DNA of 64,000 nucleotides from NCBI GenBank assembly GCA_947175485.1, contig CAMWMZ010000003.1:18610-82609 (forward strand), written 5' to 3'. Shown piece by piece: positions 1-9,083 of this stretch (the stretch's first letter is position 1; each line of letters begins with the position of its first letter). This stretch comes from an uncultured Clostridia bacterium. GTDB lineage: Bacteria; Bacillota; Clostridia; Christensenellales; Borkfalkiaceae. Made by a program: the position numbers and the translations under genes. The notes beneath the pieces are model-generated. The model was not told the origin of the DNA. It did not search any database and saw only the letters and a program-made list of their open reading frames with translations.

Positions 1-2
1 TG

Positions 3-788
3 GTTAAAAAACCCATAAAGACGCTTGAGGACTTGTGCGCGGCGCTTGCGGAGAGAATTAAATTCTTCGATAAAATGGGGTCGAAGCTTTCAGACCACGC
101 TCTCGACGTTGTGCATTACGCCCCCGCGGGATACGCAGAAGCGAACAAAATTTTCCTCAAAGGCTTGAAGGGCGGGGAAATCACGGAAGAGGAACAGGAC
201 AAATATAAGGGCTACGTGCTTGTATTCCTTGCAAAGGAATATGCAAAATACGGCTGGGTACAGCAATATCATATCGGCGCGCTGAGGAACAACTCCAAGA
301 GCATGCTTGAAAAAATCGGACCGGATACGGGCTTCGACGCGATAGAGGACAGCGTGTATATGGAAAAGCTTTCCGCTTTGCTCGGGGAAATAGACAAAGA
401 CGGAAATATGCCCAAAACAATTTTGTATTGCCTTAACCCGCGCGACAATTACGCTTTGACGGTGCTTGCGGGATGCTTCCAGAAGGAGGGCGTGAAAGGC
501 AGAGTACAGGTAGGTACGGCGTGGTGGTTCCTTGATCAGCAGGACGGAATGAAGCAAAACCTTGAAACGCTTATGCAGGTCGGGCTTGTGGCGCAGTCTG
601 TGGGTATGCTTACGGACAGCCGTTCTTTCCTGGCTTACCCGCGCCATGAATATTACAGGCGCATTTTGTGCAATATGCTTGGAAATCTTGTGGAAAGCGG
701 GCAATATCCCGCGTCGGAGCTTCCTATGCTCGGCAAGATAGTTGAAGATATTTGTTATAACAACGCGGCGGAGTATTTCGGGTTCTGA
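3..788 (+). CDS. uxaC: Glucuronate (uronate) isomerase, C-terminal part
   Basis: The reading frame is open from the window edge, so the 5' end of the gene is missing; a TTG at 33 is internal. About 261 residues are visible, compared with roughly 465 in the family. The stretch AWWFLDQQDGM followed by GMLTDSRSFLAYPRHEYYRR and ILCNMLG is the characteristic C-terminal region of UxaC. The enzyme interconverts D-galacturonate and tagaturonate (and glucuronate and fructuronate) in the cytoplasm, the first step of hexuronate catabolism. It lies next to pectin-degrading genes, which fits galacturonate as substrate. A strong terminator follows directly. Identification is secure; only the truncation limits it. 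Confidence 0.93.
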   Translation, partial: VKKPIKTLEDLCAALAERIKFFDKMGSKLSDHALDVVHYAPAGYAEANKIFLKGLKGGEITEEEQDKYKGYVLVFLAKEYAKYGWVQQYHIGALRNNSKSMLEKIGPDTGFDAIEDSVYMEKLSALLGEIDKDGNMPKTILYCLNPRDNYALTVLAGCFQKEGVKGRVQVGTAWWFLDQQDGMKQNLETLMQVGLVAQSVGMLTDSRSFLAYPRHEYYRRILCNMLGNLVESGQYPASELPMLGKIVEDICYNNAAEYFGF

Positions 789-836
789 TTTAAGAACGCT
801 TTGCCGACGGATATGGTTTTTATGCGTAAAAGAGGC

Positions 837-873
837 GCGCCGCGGACTTTTCAGTCCGCGGCGCGGTTTTTTT
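837..873 (+). terminator. Intrinsic terminator of uxaC
   Basis: A perfect 12-bp stem (837-848 with 853-864) has a 4-nt loop and is followed by a run of seven T. A weaker 6-bp hairpin (TTAACG/CGTTAA, 881-896) followed by A residues lies just downstream. Confidence 0.93.
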
Positions 874-1148
874 AACTGTTTTAACGGGCGCGTTAAAAAA
901 TATTATATCGGGAACGTTTTTGTATATATGTAATGAAAAAATTCAAAATACTGCAAAAACGTTGTTTATTACAACAGACAATTTGCGGATATTTATAATT
1001 AGTCTGCTTTGATATATTACAACGGGCACGCTTTATTATATCAGAAACAGTTGCACTTTAAAGTATCACAACAAGTGTGTTTTGTAATATCTGAATGAAT
1101 ATATTCGGCGCGGGCGCAACAAATTTACAAAAATCGCCTAAATAAACG
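874..1148. other. AT-rich intergenic region, no gene seen
   Basis: This 275-bp stretch between the uxaC terminator and the 3' end of the pectinesterase gene has no open frame with a ribosome binding site. The short string ATTACAAC recurs twice, but no regular repeat or clear RNA fold was recognised. Confidence 0.5.
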
Positions 1149-2081
1149 TTATTCGGCTGTAAATTTCGCCTTGCAGGCATTTATAATTTTATCCGCTTCA
1201 TCTTTTGTCAAAGCCTTGCTCCAACCGACGGGCGAAGGAGTAAAGGCGCAATCTAATCCGTAATACGAAAATCTTGCCGTCCTGTCGCGCTCGGAATCGT
1301 TCCATTTGTCGAAGAGCTGCCCGTTGATGTGCCCGTCTGTTTTGCAGTTTATAAAATCGCATTTGCCGAAGTCGCGCCAAGGACGCGCAAGATAATTCGA
1401 AGCCTTATCCGCTCCGTTTGCGGAAATGTTGCAGTTCACGAAATAAAAACCGCGTTCCTGTTTTAAAGAGTGGGCGGGCGCGGCGATAAAGCCTGTTTTT
1501 CTTTCATCGGCAAGCGATATTATATCGCATTCGTAAAAATATGCTTCCGCACAGCCGAAAATGAAATCCACAGTGCCCGAAATTTCGCAGTTTTTAAAAA
1601 GATGGACGCCTGCGCCTTCCATACAGAGTTGGTTTTGCGGGATAAAATCCATATACCTTACTACCAGATCATCGGGGAACGGAGCGAGAAAAAGAGTATC
1701 CTGCGTGGATTTTAGGCAAACGTTTTCAGCGTAAAAATTTTTACAGTTTACGGAAAGCGCCACGCATTGCCCCACCTTCTGAGGGTTTGTGTTAGAGTTT
1801 TCTACTGTGAGGTTGCGGAGTTTTACGTTTTCGCCCGTTATGCAAAGCGTGTACGTGCGGAACGTATTGTATTCTTTTCCGTCTTTGTGAATTTTTTTAG
1901 CGTAGTCGCCGTAAGTTATTACGGTTTTGCCGCGGCTTTCGCCGATAATCGTAACGTTGTTTGCTTTGATTTCGGTTTTTTGGCGGTAAACGCCGTTTGC
2001 CAGATAAATTTCAGCGGGTTCGGTTAAGCCGTTTATAACGGTTTCGAGGCTGTCCGAGGGAGTTAAATGCAAAATTTTCAT
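1149..2081 (-). CDS. Pectin methylesterase (CE8), cytoplasmic
   Basis: This is a carbohydrate esterase family 8 protein of about 310 residues that removes methyl esters from polygalacturonate. The family motifs are present in order: GQCVAL, then STQDTLF (catalytic Asp), GTVDFIFG (second Asp) and LARPWRDFGKCDF (Arg and Trp of the active site). The start at 2081 was chosen because it has an AGGTGA ribosome binding site; a longer frame to 2132 would run through the promoter. There is no signal peptide, so it should act inside the cell on imported methylated oligogalacturonides. It is transcribed divergently from the transporter operon, from a promoter back to back with that of the 2247 gene. Confidence 0.92.
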   Translation of the reverse strand: MKILHLTPSDSLETVINGLTEPAEIYLANGVYRQKTEIKANNVTIIGESRGKTVITYGDYAKKIHKDGKEYNTFRTYTLCITGENVKLRNLTVENSNTNPQKVGQCVALSVNCKNFYAENVCLKSTQDTLFLAPFPDDLVVRYMDFIPQNQLCMEGAGVHLFKNCEISGTVDFIFGCAEAYFYECDIISLADERKTGFIAAPAHSLKQERGFYFVNCNISANGADKASNYLARPWRDFGKCDFINCKTDGHINGQLFDKWNDSERDRTARFSYYGLDCAFTPSPVGWSKALTKDEADKIINACKAKFTAE

Positions 2082-2103
2082 AAAAATCACCTTTCCTGAC
2101 AGG

Positions 2104-2132
2104 ATTATAGCATAAAAAAAATTGTGAAACAA
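2104..2132 (-). promoter_or_regulatory. Promoter of the pectinesterase gene
   Basis: On the minus strand TTGTTT (2127-2132) and TATAAT (2104-2109) are separated by 17 bp. The predicted transcript start lies about 16 nt upstream of the start codon, with the ribosome binding site in between. Confidence 0.75.
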
Positions 2133-2153
2133 TAAAAAAATTTTTAAATGCTA

Positions 2154-2182
2154 TTGATTTTTAAAAATACGGGTGTTATAAT
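2154..2182 (+). promoter_or_regulatory. Promoter of the transporter-side operon
   Basis: TTGATT (2154-2159), a 17-bp spacer ending in TGT (extended -10) and TATAAT (2177-2182). It diverges from the pectinesterase promoter with 21 bp between the two -35 boxes, so one regulator could control both directions. Confidence 0.8.
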
Positions 2183-2246
2183 CATAACGTTAAATGTGAG
2201 AATTTTTAATTTTTCATAATTTAAACTGTTACATTAATATATATTT

Positions 2247-2987
2247 ATGAAAATATCAAACACGGGCGGCAAAATATCATATAATCAGTATAAGCTATTC
2301 GATATTTTGCTGTTTTTGGCGATTATGACGGCTTTGGAAGCCGTAAACGTATTCGCCGTGAAGAAATGGTTCCCCGATATGATGTTTTCCGTATCGCTAA
2401 TGTTTACCGTTTCGCTTCTTATGCTTGTGCGGTGGAACTGGCTCGGTGCGGTGTTTCCTATATTCCACGGAATAATCTATTGTTCGTTTTTATGCGTGTT
2501 TCAGAAGGTGGGATATCAGGAATTCATAATTTATTCCGCGGGCAACGCGTTTTTGCTGCCGTCGTGGTTTCTGTTTAAATTTATACCTAAGGAAAAAGTT
2601 TTTTCCAAATGGTATCTTACTTTGATTTATCCGCTTATCGCGTTTATTCTGGTATTGTTCGGGCGAACTCTGACAGCCGTCTGCTTCGGTTCGGATTTCG
2701 TTACGACGCTTGGCAATTTCTTTTTTACGGAAGCTTTGAATATAGTTTTCGCCGCGATGGCGCTGCTTGTTTTAAGGCGGCTTGACGGAATGACCGAGGA
2801 CCAGAAAAAATATCTTTTGCGAGTAGCCCGCGACAGGGAAGAGGCGCAAAAGCCGAAAGAGGAGGTCTGGGCGGGTTATACCGAACTGGACGAAGAAGAA
2901 CTTAAAAAATTACACGATTATTCCGACGGCGGGGAAGAGGGCGACGGGATATCAATGTATGACGAATATCCACCCGAAAGCCGCTGA
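2247..2987 (+). CDS. Unrecognised integral membrane protein with acidic C-tail
   Basis: A 246-residue protein of unknown family. I count about six hydrophobic segments (roughly residues 18-38, 46-62, 67-88, 93-112, 122-144, 155-175), then a charged cytoplasmic-looking tail of about 65 residues rich in Glu and Asp. It is the first gene after the promoter at 2154 and precedes the sugar permeases, so a role in pectin-oligosaccharide uptake or assembly of the transporter is possible but is inference from position. There is no good Shine-Dalgarno sequence before the ATG, and the predicted 5' untranslated region is about 57 nt. Confidence 0.75.
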   Translation: MKISNTGGKISYNQYKLFDILLFLAIMTALEAVNVFAVKKWFPDMMFSVSLMFTVSLLMLVRWNWLGAVFPIFHGIIYCSFLCVFQKVGYQEFIIYSAGNAFLLPSWFLFKFIPKEKVFSKWYLTLIYPLIAFILVLFGRTLTAVCFGSDFVTTLGNFFFTEALNIVFAAMALLVLRRLDGMTEDQKKYLLRVARDREEAQKPKEEVWAGYTELDEEELKKLHDYSDGGEEGDGISMYDEYPPESR

Positions 2988-3035
2988 TTTGTCTTAAAGT
3001 TTTTCAGCTGTTTTTTTTGTAAATTTTTAGTGGTT

Positions 3036-3073
3036 CGGGGACTGCACCCCGGGCGTTATACTTAAAGTTTAAG
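3036..3073 (+). promoter_or_regulatory. Stem-loop and palindrome before the permease genes
   Basis: A CGGGG/CCCCG stem with a six-base loop (3036-3051) is followed by the perfect palindrome CTTAAAGTTTAAG (3061-3073), immediately before the ribosome binding site of the first permease. It could be an operator or an RNA element; function unknown. Confidence 0.4.
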
Positions 3074-3094
3074 AGATATGGAGGAGATGATTGG

Positions 3095-4171
3095 ATGTTC
3101 AGACTCAAATACGATGACTTCCTAATCTACGACGAGGAGACGGGAACTTATTCCATGTCTGCCGAGCAGCAGGTAAGGGACGAAACTGAGAAGAACAGAT
3201 GGAAGAATACGGGCTGGACCGTTTTAAAGGACTGGCGCCTGTATCTTATGCTCGTTCCGATGGTGCTTGTATATTTCCTTTGGAAGTACATGCCCATGTA
3301 CGAGCTTATGGGTTGCTTCAAAAACCCCAACACGGGCGATTTGACGCACGTAAGCACGTATTCCTGGACGGGTTTGAAATACTTTCAGGAGCTGTTCACT
3401 AACGCAGAATACAGTCCGTTGTTCTGGAGAGCGTTCCGTAACACGTTCATAACCGCGTTTTACGGGCTTTTGTTCGGCTTCCCTATGCCGATAATTTTAG
3501 CGCTTTTCTTCAACGAGGTTAAATCCAACGTTGCAAGAAGCATAATGCAGGTTTGCGTGTATCTCCCGAAATTCCTTTCGACGGTTATAGTAACCTCGCT
3601 TGTGCTGGTTCTGTTCCGTTCGAGTGCGGGTGGACAGTCGGTAGGTATCGTATCGCAGCTGTTCGGTGCACTCGGCGTAGACAACGCGGTTGTTAACAGC
3701 GGACTTGTATATACTACGAAATATTACAGGGCTATATACATAATCGCGGATTTGTGGGAACACGCGGGCTACGATTCGATAGTGTTCTTCGCGGCGGTAA
3801 TAGCCGTTTCTCCCACCTCTTACGAGGCAGCGCAGATAGACGGCGCGGGCAAGATGGCGCAGATGCGTTACGTTGTTATACCGAGCATACTTTCGACCGT
3901 GGTTATAATGCTTATTATGAAGATAGGCTCGCTCCTTTCCGTAGGATACGAAAAGATTTACCTTTTGCTCGGCACGGGCGTAGGCGAGGCGCAGGACGCG
4001 AACTACGAGGTTGCGGACGTTGTGTCCACGCTATCGAACAGATGGTCGGAAACGCAGGAATACAAGGCGATGGGTACGGCGGCGGAAATGCTCAACAACT
4101 TAATCGGTATGATACTGGTTATCGGTGCGAACGCGATTGCGCGCAAGGCGTCGGACGTATCGCTGTACTGA
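3095..4171 (+). CDS. Sugar ABC transporter permease, LplB type
   Basis: A 358-residue permease of the MalF-like (LplB) class. The EAA loop that docks the ATPase reads EAAQIDGAGKMAQMRYVVIP and sits in the last third. About six membrane segments follow a cytoplasmic N-terminus of roughly 45 residues. Together with the permease at 4184, the lipoprotein at 5226 and the ATPase at 9076 it forms a complete importer. Neighbouring GH28, GH105 and CE8 enzymes point to pectin oligosaccharides as the substrate; LplB/YtcP systems commonly import galacturonate- or rhamnose-containing oligosaccharides. The start has a GGAGGA ribosome binding site. Confidence 0.93.
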   Translation: MFRLKYDDFLIYDEETGTYSMSAEQQVRDETEKNRWKNTGWTVLKDWRLYLMLVPMVLVYFLWKYMPMYELMGCFKNPNTGDLTHVSTYSWTGLKYFQELFTNAEYSPLFWRAFRNTFITAFYGLLFGFPMPIILALFFNEVKSNVARSIMQVCVYLPKFLSTVIVTSLVLVLFRSSAGGQSVGIVSQLFGALGVDNAVVNSGLVYTTKYYRAIYIIADLWEHAGYDSIVFFAAVIAVSPTSYEAAQIDGAGKMAQMRYVVIPSILSTVVIMLIMKIGSLLSVGYEKIYLLLGTGVGEAQDANYEVADVVSTLSNRWSETQEYKAMGTAAEMLNNLIGMILVIGANAIARKASDVSLY

Positions 4172-4183
4172 GGGAGGCAAGAG

Positions 4184-5110
4184 ATGAAAAGAAAAGTAGA
4201 GACTTCCGAGCTTATATTCCGCATAGTCGCTTATTTTATACTGATAGTTTTCGCGCTTATGTGCGTTTATCCTTTGGTTTACGTATTGTCTTCCGCGTTC
4301 AGCTCGTCTTCGGCGATAAATTCCGGCGCGGTGGTGCTTTGGCCCGTAGACGTGCAGGCTGACGCGTTTATAGGCGTTTTGACCAACAATAAATTCTGGA
4401 TTAACTACGCGAACACGCTTTTCGTGACGTTTTTCGGCACGGTGTGGGCGCTTGGATATTCGATACTCGGCGCGTATGCGCTTTCCAAAAAGAGGCTTTT
4501 GGGCAGACACGGCTGGAACTTCTTTCTTGTGTTCACGATGTGGTTTTCCGCGGGCATTATTCCCCAGTACCAGAACTACGCCGCGACCTCCGAAATATTC
4601 GGGGCGATAGGCATTTCCGACCTTAAATGGACGATAGTTCTTGCGATGGGTATGAACGCGACGAACATAATACTTTTGAGAAACTCTTTCGAGGGAGTTC
4701 CTTCCGAGATAGAGGAAGCGGCAAGGATAGACGGTGCGACGGAGCTGCAGATACTTACGAAGGTATATCTGCCTATGAGCAAGGCGACAATCGCCACGGT
4801 TGCGCTGTTCTTCGGAATTTCGCGCTGGAACGGTTATTTCTGGGCGTTCAAGGTAATTCCCGAAGGGCAGAGCTATTCCTGGCCCATACAGGTTTATATC
4901 CGCGATTATATAGACAAATACACGAGCATAGCGGGGGGAACGAAAAACGACCCCGACGCGGTGCAGAACTGGGATTTGAACTATAATTATTCGGCGGTTT
5001 CCGCGGTGTATTCGATGGTAGTCTGCGCTATTATACCTATACTCGCGATATATCCTTTCATACAGAAATATTTCGCCAAGGGCGTAAATATGGGCGGCGT
5101 GAAAGAATAA
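4184..5110 (+). CDS. Sugar ABC transporter permease, YtcP type
   Basis: A 308-residue MalG-like permease that partners the upstream LplB-type subunit; the genes are 12 bp apart. The EAA loop is EEAARIDGATELQILTKVYL. About six membrane segments are visible, and an external stretch near residues 240-265 separates the last two. The ribosome binding site is GAGG before ATG. Its stop is followed by a stable stem-loop that separates it from the binding-protein gene, so the permeases may be made at a lower level than the binding protein. Confidence 0.93.
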   Translation: MKRKVETSELIFRIVAYFILIVFALMCVYPLVYVLSSAFSSSSAINSGAVVLWPVDVQADAFIGVLTNNKFWINYANTLFVTFFGTVWALGYSILGAYALSKKRLLGRHGWNFFLVFTMWFSAGIIPQYQNYAATSEIFGAIGISDLKWTIVLAMGMNATNIILLRNSFEGVPSEIEEAARIDGATELQILTKVYLPMSKATIATVALFFGISRWNGYFWAFKVIPEGQSYSWPIQVYIRDYIDKYTSIAGGTKNDPDAVQNWDLNYNYSAVSAVYSMVVCAIIPILAIYPFIQKYFAKGVNMGGVKE

Positions 5111-5126
5111 TAAAAAAAAGGAACAG

Positions 5127-5197
5127 GCCTTTCTTCTGCACTCCGTGTAAAACGCGGAGAGAAAGGCAAGAAACAAGGTTATCAGGCTTTAAAGCCT
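5127..5197 (+). other. Intercistronic stem-loops upstream of the binding protein gene
   Basis: The arms GCCTTTCT (5127-5134) and AGAAAGGC (5160-5167) enclose an inner stem CTCCG/CGGAG. The perfect 14-nt palindrome AGGCTTTAAAGCCT follows at 5184-5197. There is no T tract, so it is more likely an mRNA stabiliser or processing site than a terminator. Confidence 0.6.
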
Positions 5198-5225
5198 TTA
5201 AATAACGCAATTCTAGGAGGAAGAG

Positions 5226-7814
5226 ATGAATAAAAACAAAAAAATCGTCATGGCGGCAGTATCTGCCGTAATGGCAGGAACAATGGTTGCCTCGCTGGCG
5301 GCTTGTACGCCGACACCCGAGCGCGAAAAAGCAGATGTATCCGATATGCCTATATCGCTGAAATCGGACGGAACGCTCGATTACAGCAAATATAAGAGGG
5401 AAACCCCCGTAACGCTCAATATCGGTATAGGTAACAACAGCGCGGCTACTTCGACCTCGTTCAGAGGGCTCGGAGCGCAGATTACGCTTGCCGACGGAGT
5501 GAGCTACGAGGACGGCAACATGAAGCCCGCGTGGGTTCAGATGGGCAAGGACCTCAACATAACCTGGAACGACGTTTATAACGCGGATTCCACGAGCAAC
5601 AACCTTAAAAACCTTGTTGCCGGCACTAAGGACCACAAGTACGCAGACACGGATATTTTTACAACCGACCTTTCCAAAGCGGTTGAATACGCGGCGGCGG
5701 GAACGGACGTTTTGAACCTTGCGGATTACCTTGATTTAATGCCCAACTTCAAGAATTTCCTTGAAGAAAACCCCATTGTTTACCTTTCTCTTTTACAGGA
5801 AGGAATGGTTACTACCGGCGACAATAAGGGCGACGGAAAAATCCTTTACGTTGCGCCTTACTTCGACGGTAACGACACTATAGAAAGATATTGCATAATC
5901 CGTCAGGACTGGGCGGATAAAATCCTTAACGGCACGGCGGCGCTTGCGACCGGAGCTAAATTCAACGAGGCTTGTTATGAAAAGGTTGAAAACAACAGCC
6001 CCGTAAAGCTCACCGCGCCCCAGGCAAGCTCTTACATGGGCACGACCGGAACTCTCAAAATCGAAAGCACGAACAAAGAGGGTACCGGCAAAGTAAACAT
6101 CGTTAAAAACTACGGAAACGTATTGACCGAAATCAAAAAGAGCGGTTCGGCTCTGGATACTGCTTATCAGGCAATAGCAAGCAAGGCTTACGACGGCGCA
6201 AGCGGAAACATCGTAGACATTATGAACGAAGCTCTCAAAGCAAACATGGCGGCGACGGGCGATAAGCTCGCCGAGCTTTTCCGTGCTTACGTTGACGCGT
6301 GCTATCAGACCGAAGCCGGCGCGCAGTATTATGCGGCGGGCGAGCGTTCAAACCTTTTCAACGGATACGACGCATGCTGGGACGTTGACGACCTTGTTGC
6401 TATGCTCCGTTGCGTAAAGACGAACGCGGCTTCGCTTTTGGACAGCGATTTATCGAACACGATAGACGGTATCGTAGCGCGTGACGGAACTATAGACAGA
6501 ACTCCCGACGTTGTCCGTCTTGCTGCTCAGCTTTACGGCGTACGCGGCGCGGATTCGCGTTATGAATACACTTATATAGATAAAGACGGCAATTTGCAGG
6601 ACGCTCGTAACGATAAAGAATTCTACGAGGCGATGAACAGACTTCATACCCTCAGGGCGGAAGGCCTCGTATCCGATTATTCGGGACTTAACGCATATAA
6701 ATACGCTACCGCGTTTAAATCGGAATCTGAAAAAGGAAAGAAAGACGGACAGGAAGCGTTCATGCTTTACGATTACAACCAGACGCAGACCCTGAACGGC
6801 TTCTTTGCAGAGGATACGGAAAACCTTACGGGACTCGATTTGCCCGACGGTTACAACTTTGCACCCGTAGTAACGCCCGTTTCCAAATGGGATGTTGACG
6901 GCGACGGCAACCATACTGATATAATGAGATTTACCGAGAGCTGGCGTTCAACCAAGACGAGCGGTATTGCTCTTAACGGCGAGCTTGCTTATAACAGAGA
7001 TAAGCTTATCGCCGCATTGCAGTTTGTAGATTATCTGTATTCCGAGGACGGACAAATCGTATCCACGTTCGGACCCCGCGCAGAGAATGCGGAAGGAAAG
7101 AACGGCTTCTGGTATGATGAAGAGGCTACCGCGGCTGAAATAGCGGCGGGCGCTTACTACACCTATAAGGGCGTTAAATACAGCGGCTTTGATTTCAACG
7201 GCGCTACCCCCACGATTACGACCAAGCTTTACGACCAGTTCAGAGGCTTGAAGGTTAACGGATATGCGCTTACGGATAAGGATTCCACGAAGAACGCGGC
7301 GCGTTCGTTCACGAACTATGCGCGTATGCTTATCGGTTCCACGCTTCCTATGGGCGTTAAGAGCCAGTCGTTCGAAAACCAGCTTACTTCGATAATGGGA
7401 CAGAACGGAGCTAAAAAGGTAGGCGTAGGCTTAGACCTCGGCACGATTAAAGGCATGTCGCTCGATATCGACGAAAACAACTGGTGGTACACCTGCGTTC
7501 CCACCGGTATGCCTATAGAATCCTCGATTGTATCGGGAACTATGAACCATTCCAACATGAACCGCTTCAGATATCTCAGCGGTGAAAAGGCAAGCGATTC
7601 CAAGAATATTTACAGCATATTCACGCACGTAATTCTCTTTGGAACGAGCGGAACCTACAACCAGCAGGACCAGAGCTACACAGTTACTTCTATAGACGCT
7701 CTCCTTACGGAGATGAAAGACACCTGCCGCGGACAAATCAGAGAAACCGCGATGAACGGCGGCTGGACGACTGCAAAGACTTATTGGGAAATTCTTAAAC
7801 CCGCGAACGGTTAA
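5226..7814 (+). CDS. Extracellular sugar-binding lipoprotein, oversized
   Basis: The N-terminus is a lipoprotein signal: lysines, a hydrophobic stretch, then the lipobox SLAAC with the acylated cysteine at residue 27, followed by a short Thr-Pro linker. At 862 residues it is much larger than typical LplA-like binding proteins (about 430-550), which suggests inserted domains or a large ligand. It sits between the permeases and the ATPase, so it is the binding component of this importer, anchored outside the membrane. An AGGAGG ribosome binding site and stem-loops on both sides of the cistron suggest high, separately tuned expression. Fold assignment beyond the lipoprotein signal rests on context. 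Confidence 0.85.
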   Translation: MNKNKKIVMAAVSAVMAGTMVASLAACTPTPEREKADVSDMPISLKSDGTLDYSKYKRETPVTLNIGIGNNSAATSTSFRGLGAQITLADGVSYEDGNMKPAWVQMGKDLNITWNDVYNADSTSNNLKNLVAGTKDHKYADTDIFTTDLSKAVEYAAAGTDVLNLADYLDLMPNFKNFLEENPIVYLSLLQEGMVTTGDNKGDGKILYVAPYFDGNDTIERYCIIRQDWADKILNGTAALATGAKFNEACYEKVENNSPVKLTAPQASSYMGTTGTLKIESTNKEGTGKVNIVKNYGNVLTEIKKSGSALDTAYQAIASKAYDGASGNIVDIMNEALKANMAATGDKLAELFRAYVDACYQTEAGAQYYAAGERSNLFNGYDACWDVDDLVAMLRCVKTNAASLLDSDLSNTIDGIVARDGTIDRTPDVVRLAAQLYGVRGADSRYEYTYIDKDGNLQDARNDKEFYEAMNRLHTLRAEGLVSDYSGLNAYKYATAFKSESEKGKKDGQEAFMLYDYNQTQTLNGFFAEDTENLTGLDLPDGYNFAPVVTPVSKWDVDGDGNHTDIMRFTESWRSTKTSGIALNGELAYNRDKLIAALQFVDYLYSEDGQIVSTFGPRAENAEGKNGFWYDEEATAAEIAAGAYYTYKGVKYSGFDFNGATPTITTKLYDQFRGLKVNGYALTDKDSTKNAARSFTNYARMLIGSTLPMGVKSQSFENQLTSIMGQNGAKKVGVGLDLGTIKGMSLDIDENNWWYTCVPTGMPIESSIVSGTMNHSNMNRFRYLSGEKASDSKNIYSIFTHVILFGTSGTYNQQDQSYTVTSIDALLTEMKDTCRGQIRETAMNGGWTTAKTYWEILKPANG

Positions 7815-7849
7815 GATTTAACCGGCATACACTTTTGAAGTTTGAAAGG

Positions 7850-7880
7850 CTTTCCCCCGCGCCCGAGGCGTGGGGGAAAG
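7850..7880 (+). other. Strong stem-loop after the binding protein gene
   Basis: A 14-bp stem with one G-T pair (7850-7863 with 7867-7880) and a CGA loop. It is not followed directly by a T run, so it may protect the 3' end of the binding-protein mRNA or act as a partial terminator. Confidence 0.65.
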
Positions 7881-7905
7881 ATAAAGCTTTTTCGGAGACA
7901 GAAGC

Positions 7906-8535
7906 ATGAAAGCTCAGATGAGATTCCAGAAATATATATGCCTTGCGATGCTGATAGCAGGCGCGCTGGGGCTGTTATATGCTTTCTTTTACAGTTCGGG
8001 TGCGGTTGCCGACCTCGGACAGAATTTAATCCCCCGCGCGGGTAAAAAGGTTTCAGCCTTTACAGCCGCGAGCGGCAAATACGACGCGGAGCTTTATAAC
8101 GAGATAAGCTCGTTCAATAACGTTCTGATGATTTGCGGCATAGTTATGATTTTGCTTGCGGTGGGACTTTACATAACCTCTTGCAATAAGAGAAGAAATT
8201 ATTATATATCCAACTATGTAGCTACCGGCATATGTGCGGGAGGAAATATCGTTCTTTCTCTTGTGCTTATGATAATGAATGCGATATACCGTGGAAAATT
8301 CTTAAACGTGGATTTTACGGCGTGGAAAGCGCGTTACGATTATCTTGTATCGCAGGATTCGGCGGCTTTTTATTCGGATTCGACCGTTTGGTTTGACGTC
8401 GGTTTTGCGGTTTACGCCGTTATAATCATAGCGTCGGCGGTGCTTATTTTAAATTTAATATGGAAAATTAAACTTATGCAGGGAGAAAAGAAGCTCCTTG
8501 AAAGTTCTCGTATGTTGGGAGGGGAGACGGTATGA
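7906..8535 (+). CDS. Unrecognised four-helix membrane protein
   Basis: A 209-residue protein with about four membrane segments (near residues 10-30, 57-77, 92-112 and 156-178) and a short basic-acidic C-tail. No family recognised. It has a CGGAG ribosome binding site, and its stop overlaps the next start (ATGA), so the two are translationally coupled. Its place between the binding protein and the ATPase of one importer suggests that it belongs to the transport machinery or its control. That is inference from context only. Confidence 0.75.
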   Translation: MKAQMRFQKYICLAMLIAGALGLLYAFFYSSGAVADLGQNLIPRAGKKVSAFTAASGKYDAELYNEISSFNNVLMICGIVMILLAVGLYITSCNKRRNYYISNYVATGICAGGNIVLSLVLMIMNAIYRGKFLNVDFTAWKARYDYLVSQDSAAFYSDSTVWFDVGFAVYAVIIIASAVLILNLIWKIKLMQGEKKLLESSRMLGGETV

Positions 8536-9083
8536 AACAGACTAAAAACCCCGTAATACAACACGATATAATGCGCTACAAAAAGAATAAGCTCGGCGCG
8601 AACCTTGCTCTTTTGGGATTGGTGTTCGGCTGTGTTTATTTCGTGGTTTTGTATGCGCAGGTAAAAAACGGCGATTATTATTATAACTGGTCGCTGGCTT
8701 TCGACGTAATTTACAACTTGTTCTTTTTGCTGTTTGTATTCTTGTTTTCGGAACAGGTAAAGAACTATGACAGAAAGCTGTTTGTTTTGCAGATTATTAT
8801 AGGAGCGTTGCAGATTGCAAGAATATTCTGGCTGCCGCTCGGCGGAATTACCCACACTTATACCGTGGGAGACGCGGAACAGACGGTGATTACGGCGGGA
8901 ACGTTTATAGCGATGACTGTTGCGCTTGCATGCTCGGGCGCGCTGATAATCGCATCTGCGGTAATAGGTTATATCCGCAGTAAGAACGTTGAAAGGTTCA
9001 CGAAAGAACTCGAAAACGGGCAAATCAATCTTGACGAAGAGCTCAAAAAAGAGCAGCCCGCGGGAGGTGAAGCAAATGCCTGA
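8532..9083 (+). CDS. Unrecognised four-helix membrane protein
   Basis: A 183-residue protein with about four membrane segments (near residues 22-42, 55-73, 82-101 and 120-148) and a hydrophilic acidic tail of about 30 residues. The general layout resembles the preceding 209-residue protein, so the two may be distant relatives or subunits of one membrane assembly. Its 3' end overlaps the start of the ATPase gene by 8 bp, indicating tight co-translation with it. No known family recognised. Confidence 0.75.
   Translation: MKQTKNPVIQHDIMRYKKNKLGANLALLGLVFGCVYFVVLYAQVKNGDYYYNWSLAFDVIYNLFFLLFVFLFSEQVKNYDRKLFVLQIIIGALQIARIFWLPLGGITHTYTVGDAEQTVITAGTFIAMTVALACSGALIIASAVIGYIRSKNVERFTKELENGQINLDEELKKEQPAGGEANA

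Noticed and set aside
742..933. 63-codon frame after uxaC
   Set aside because: It runs through the uxaC terminator hairpin and has no ribosome binding site.
1129..1144. 16-nt AT-rich string shared with 37546-37561
   Set aside because: A single 16-nt match in 64 kb of AT-biased intergenic DNA is compatible with chance.
4100..5176. 358-codon minus-strand frame across the permease genes
   Set aside because: Antisense shadow of permease 2. The plus-strand permease has clear motifs and a ribosome binding site.
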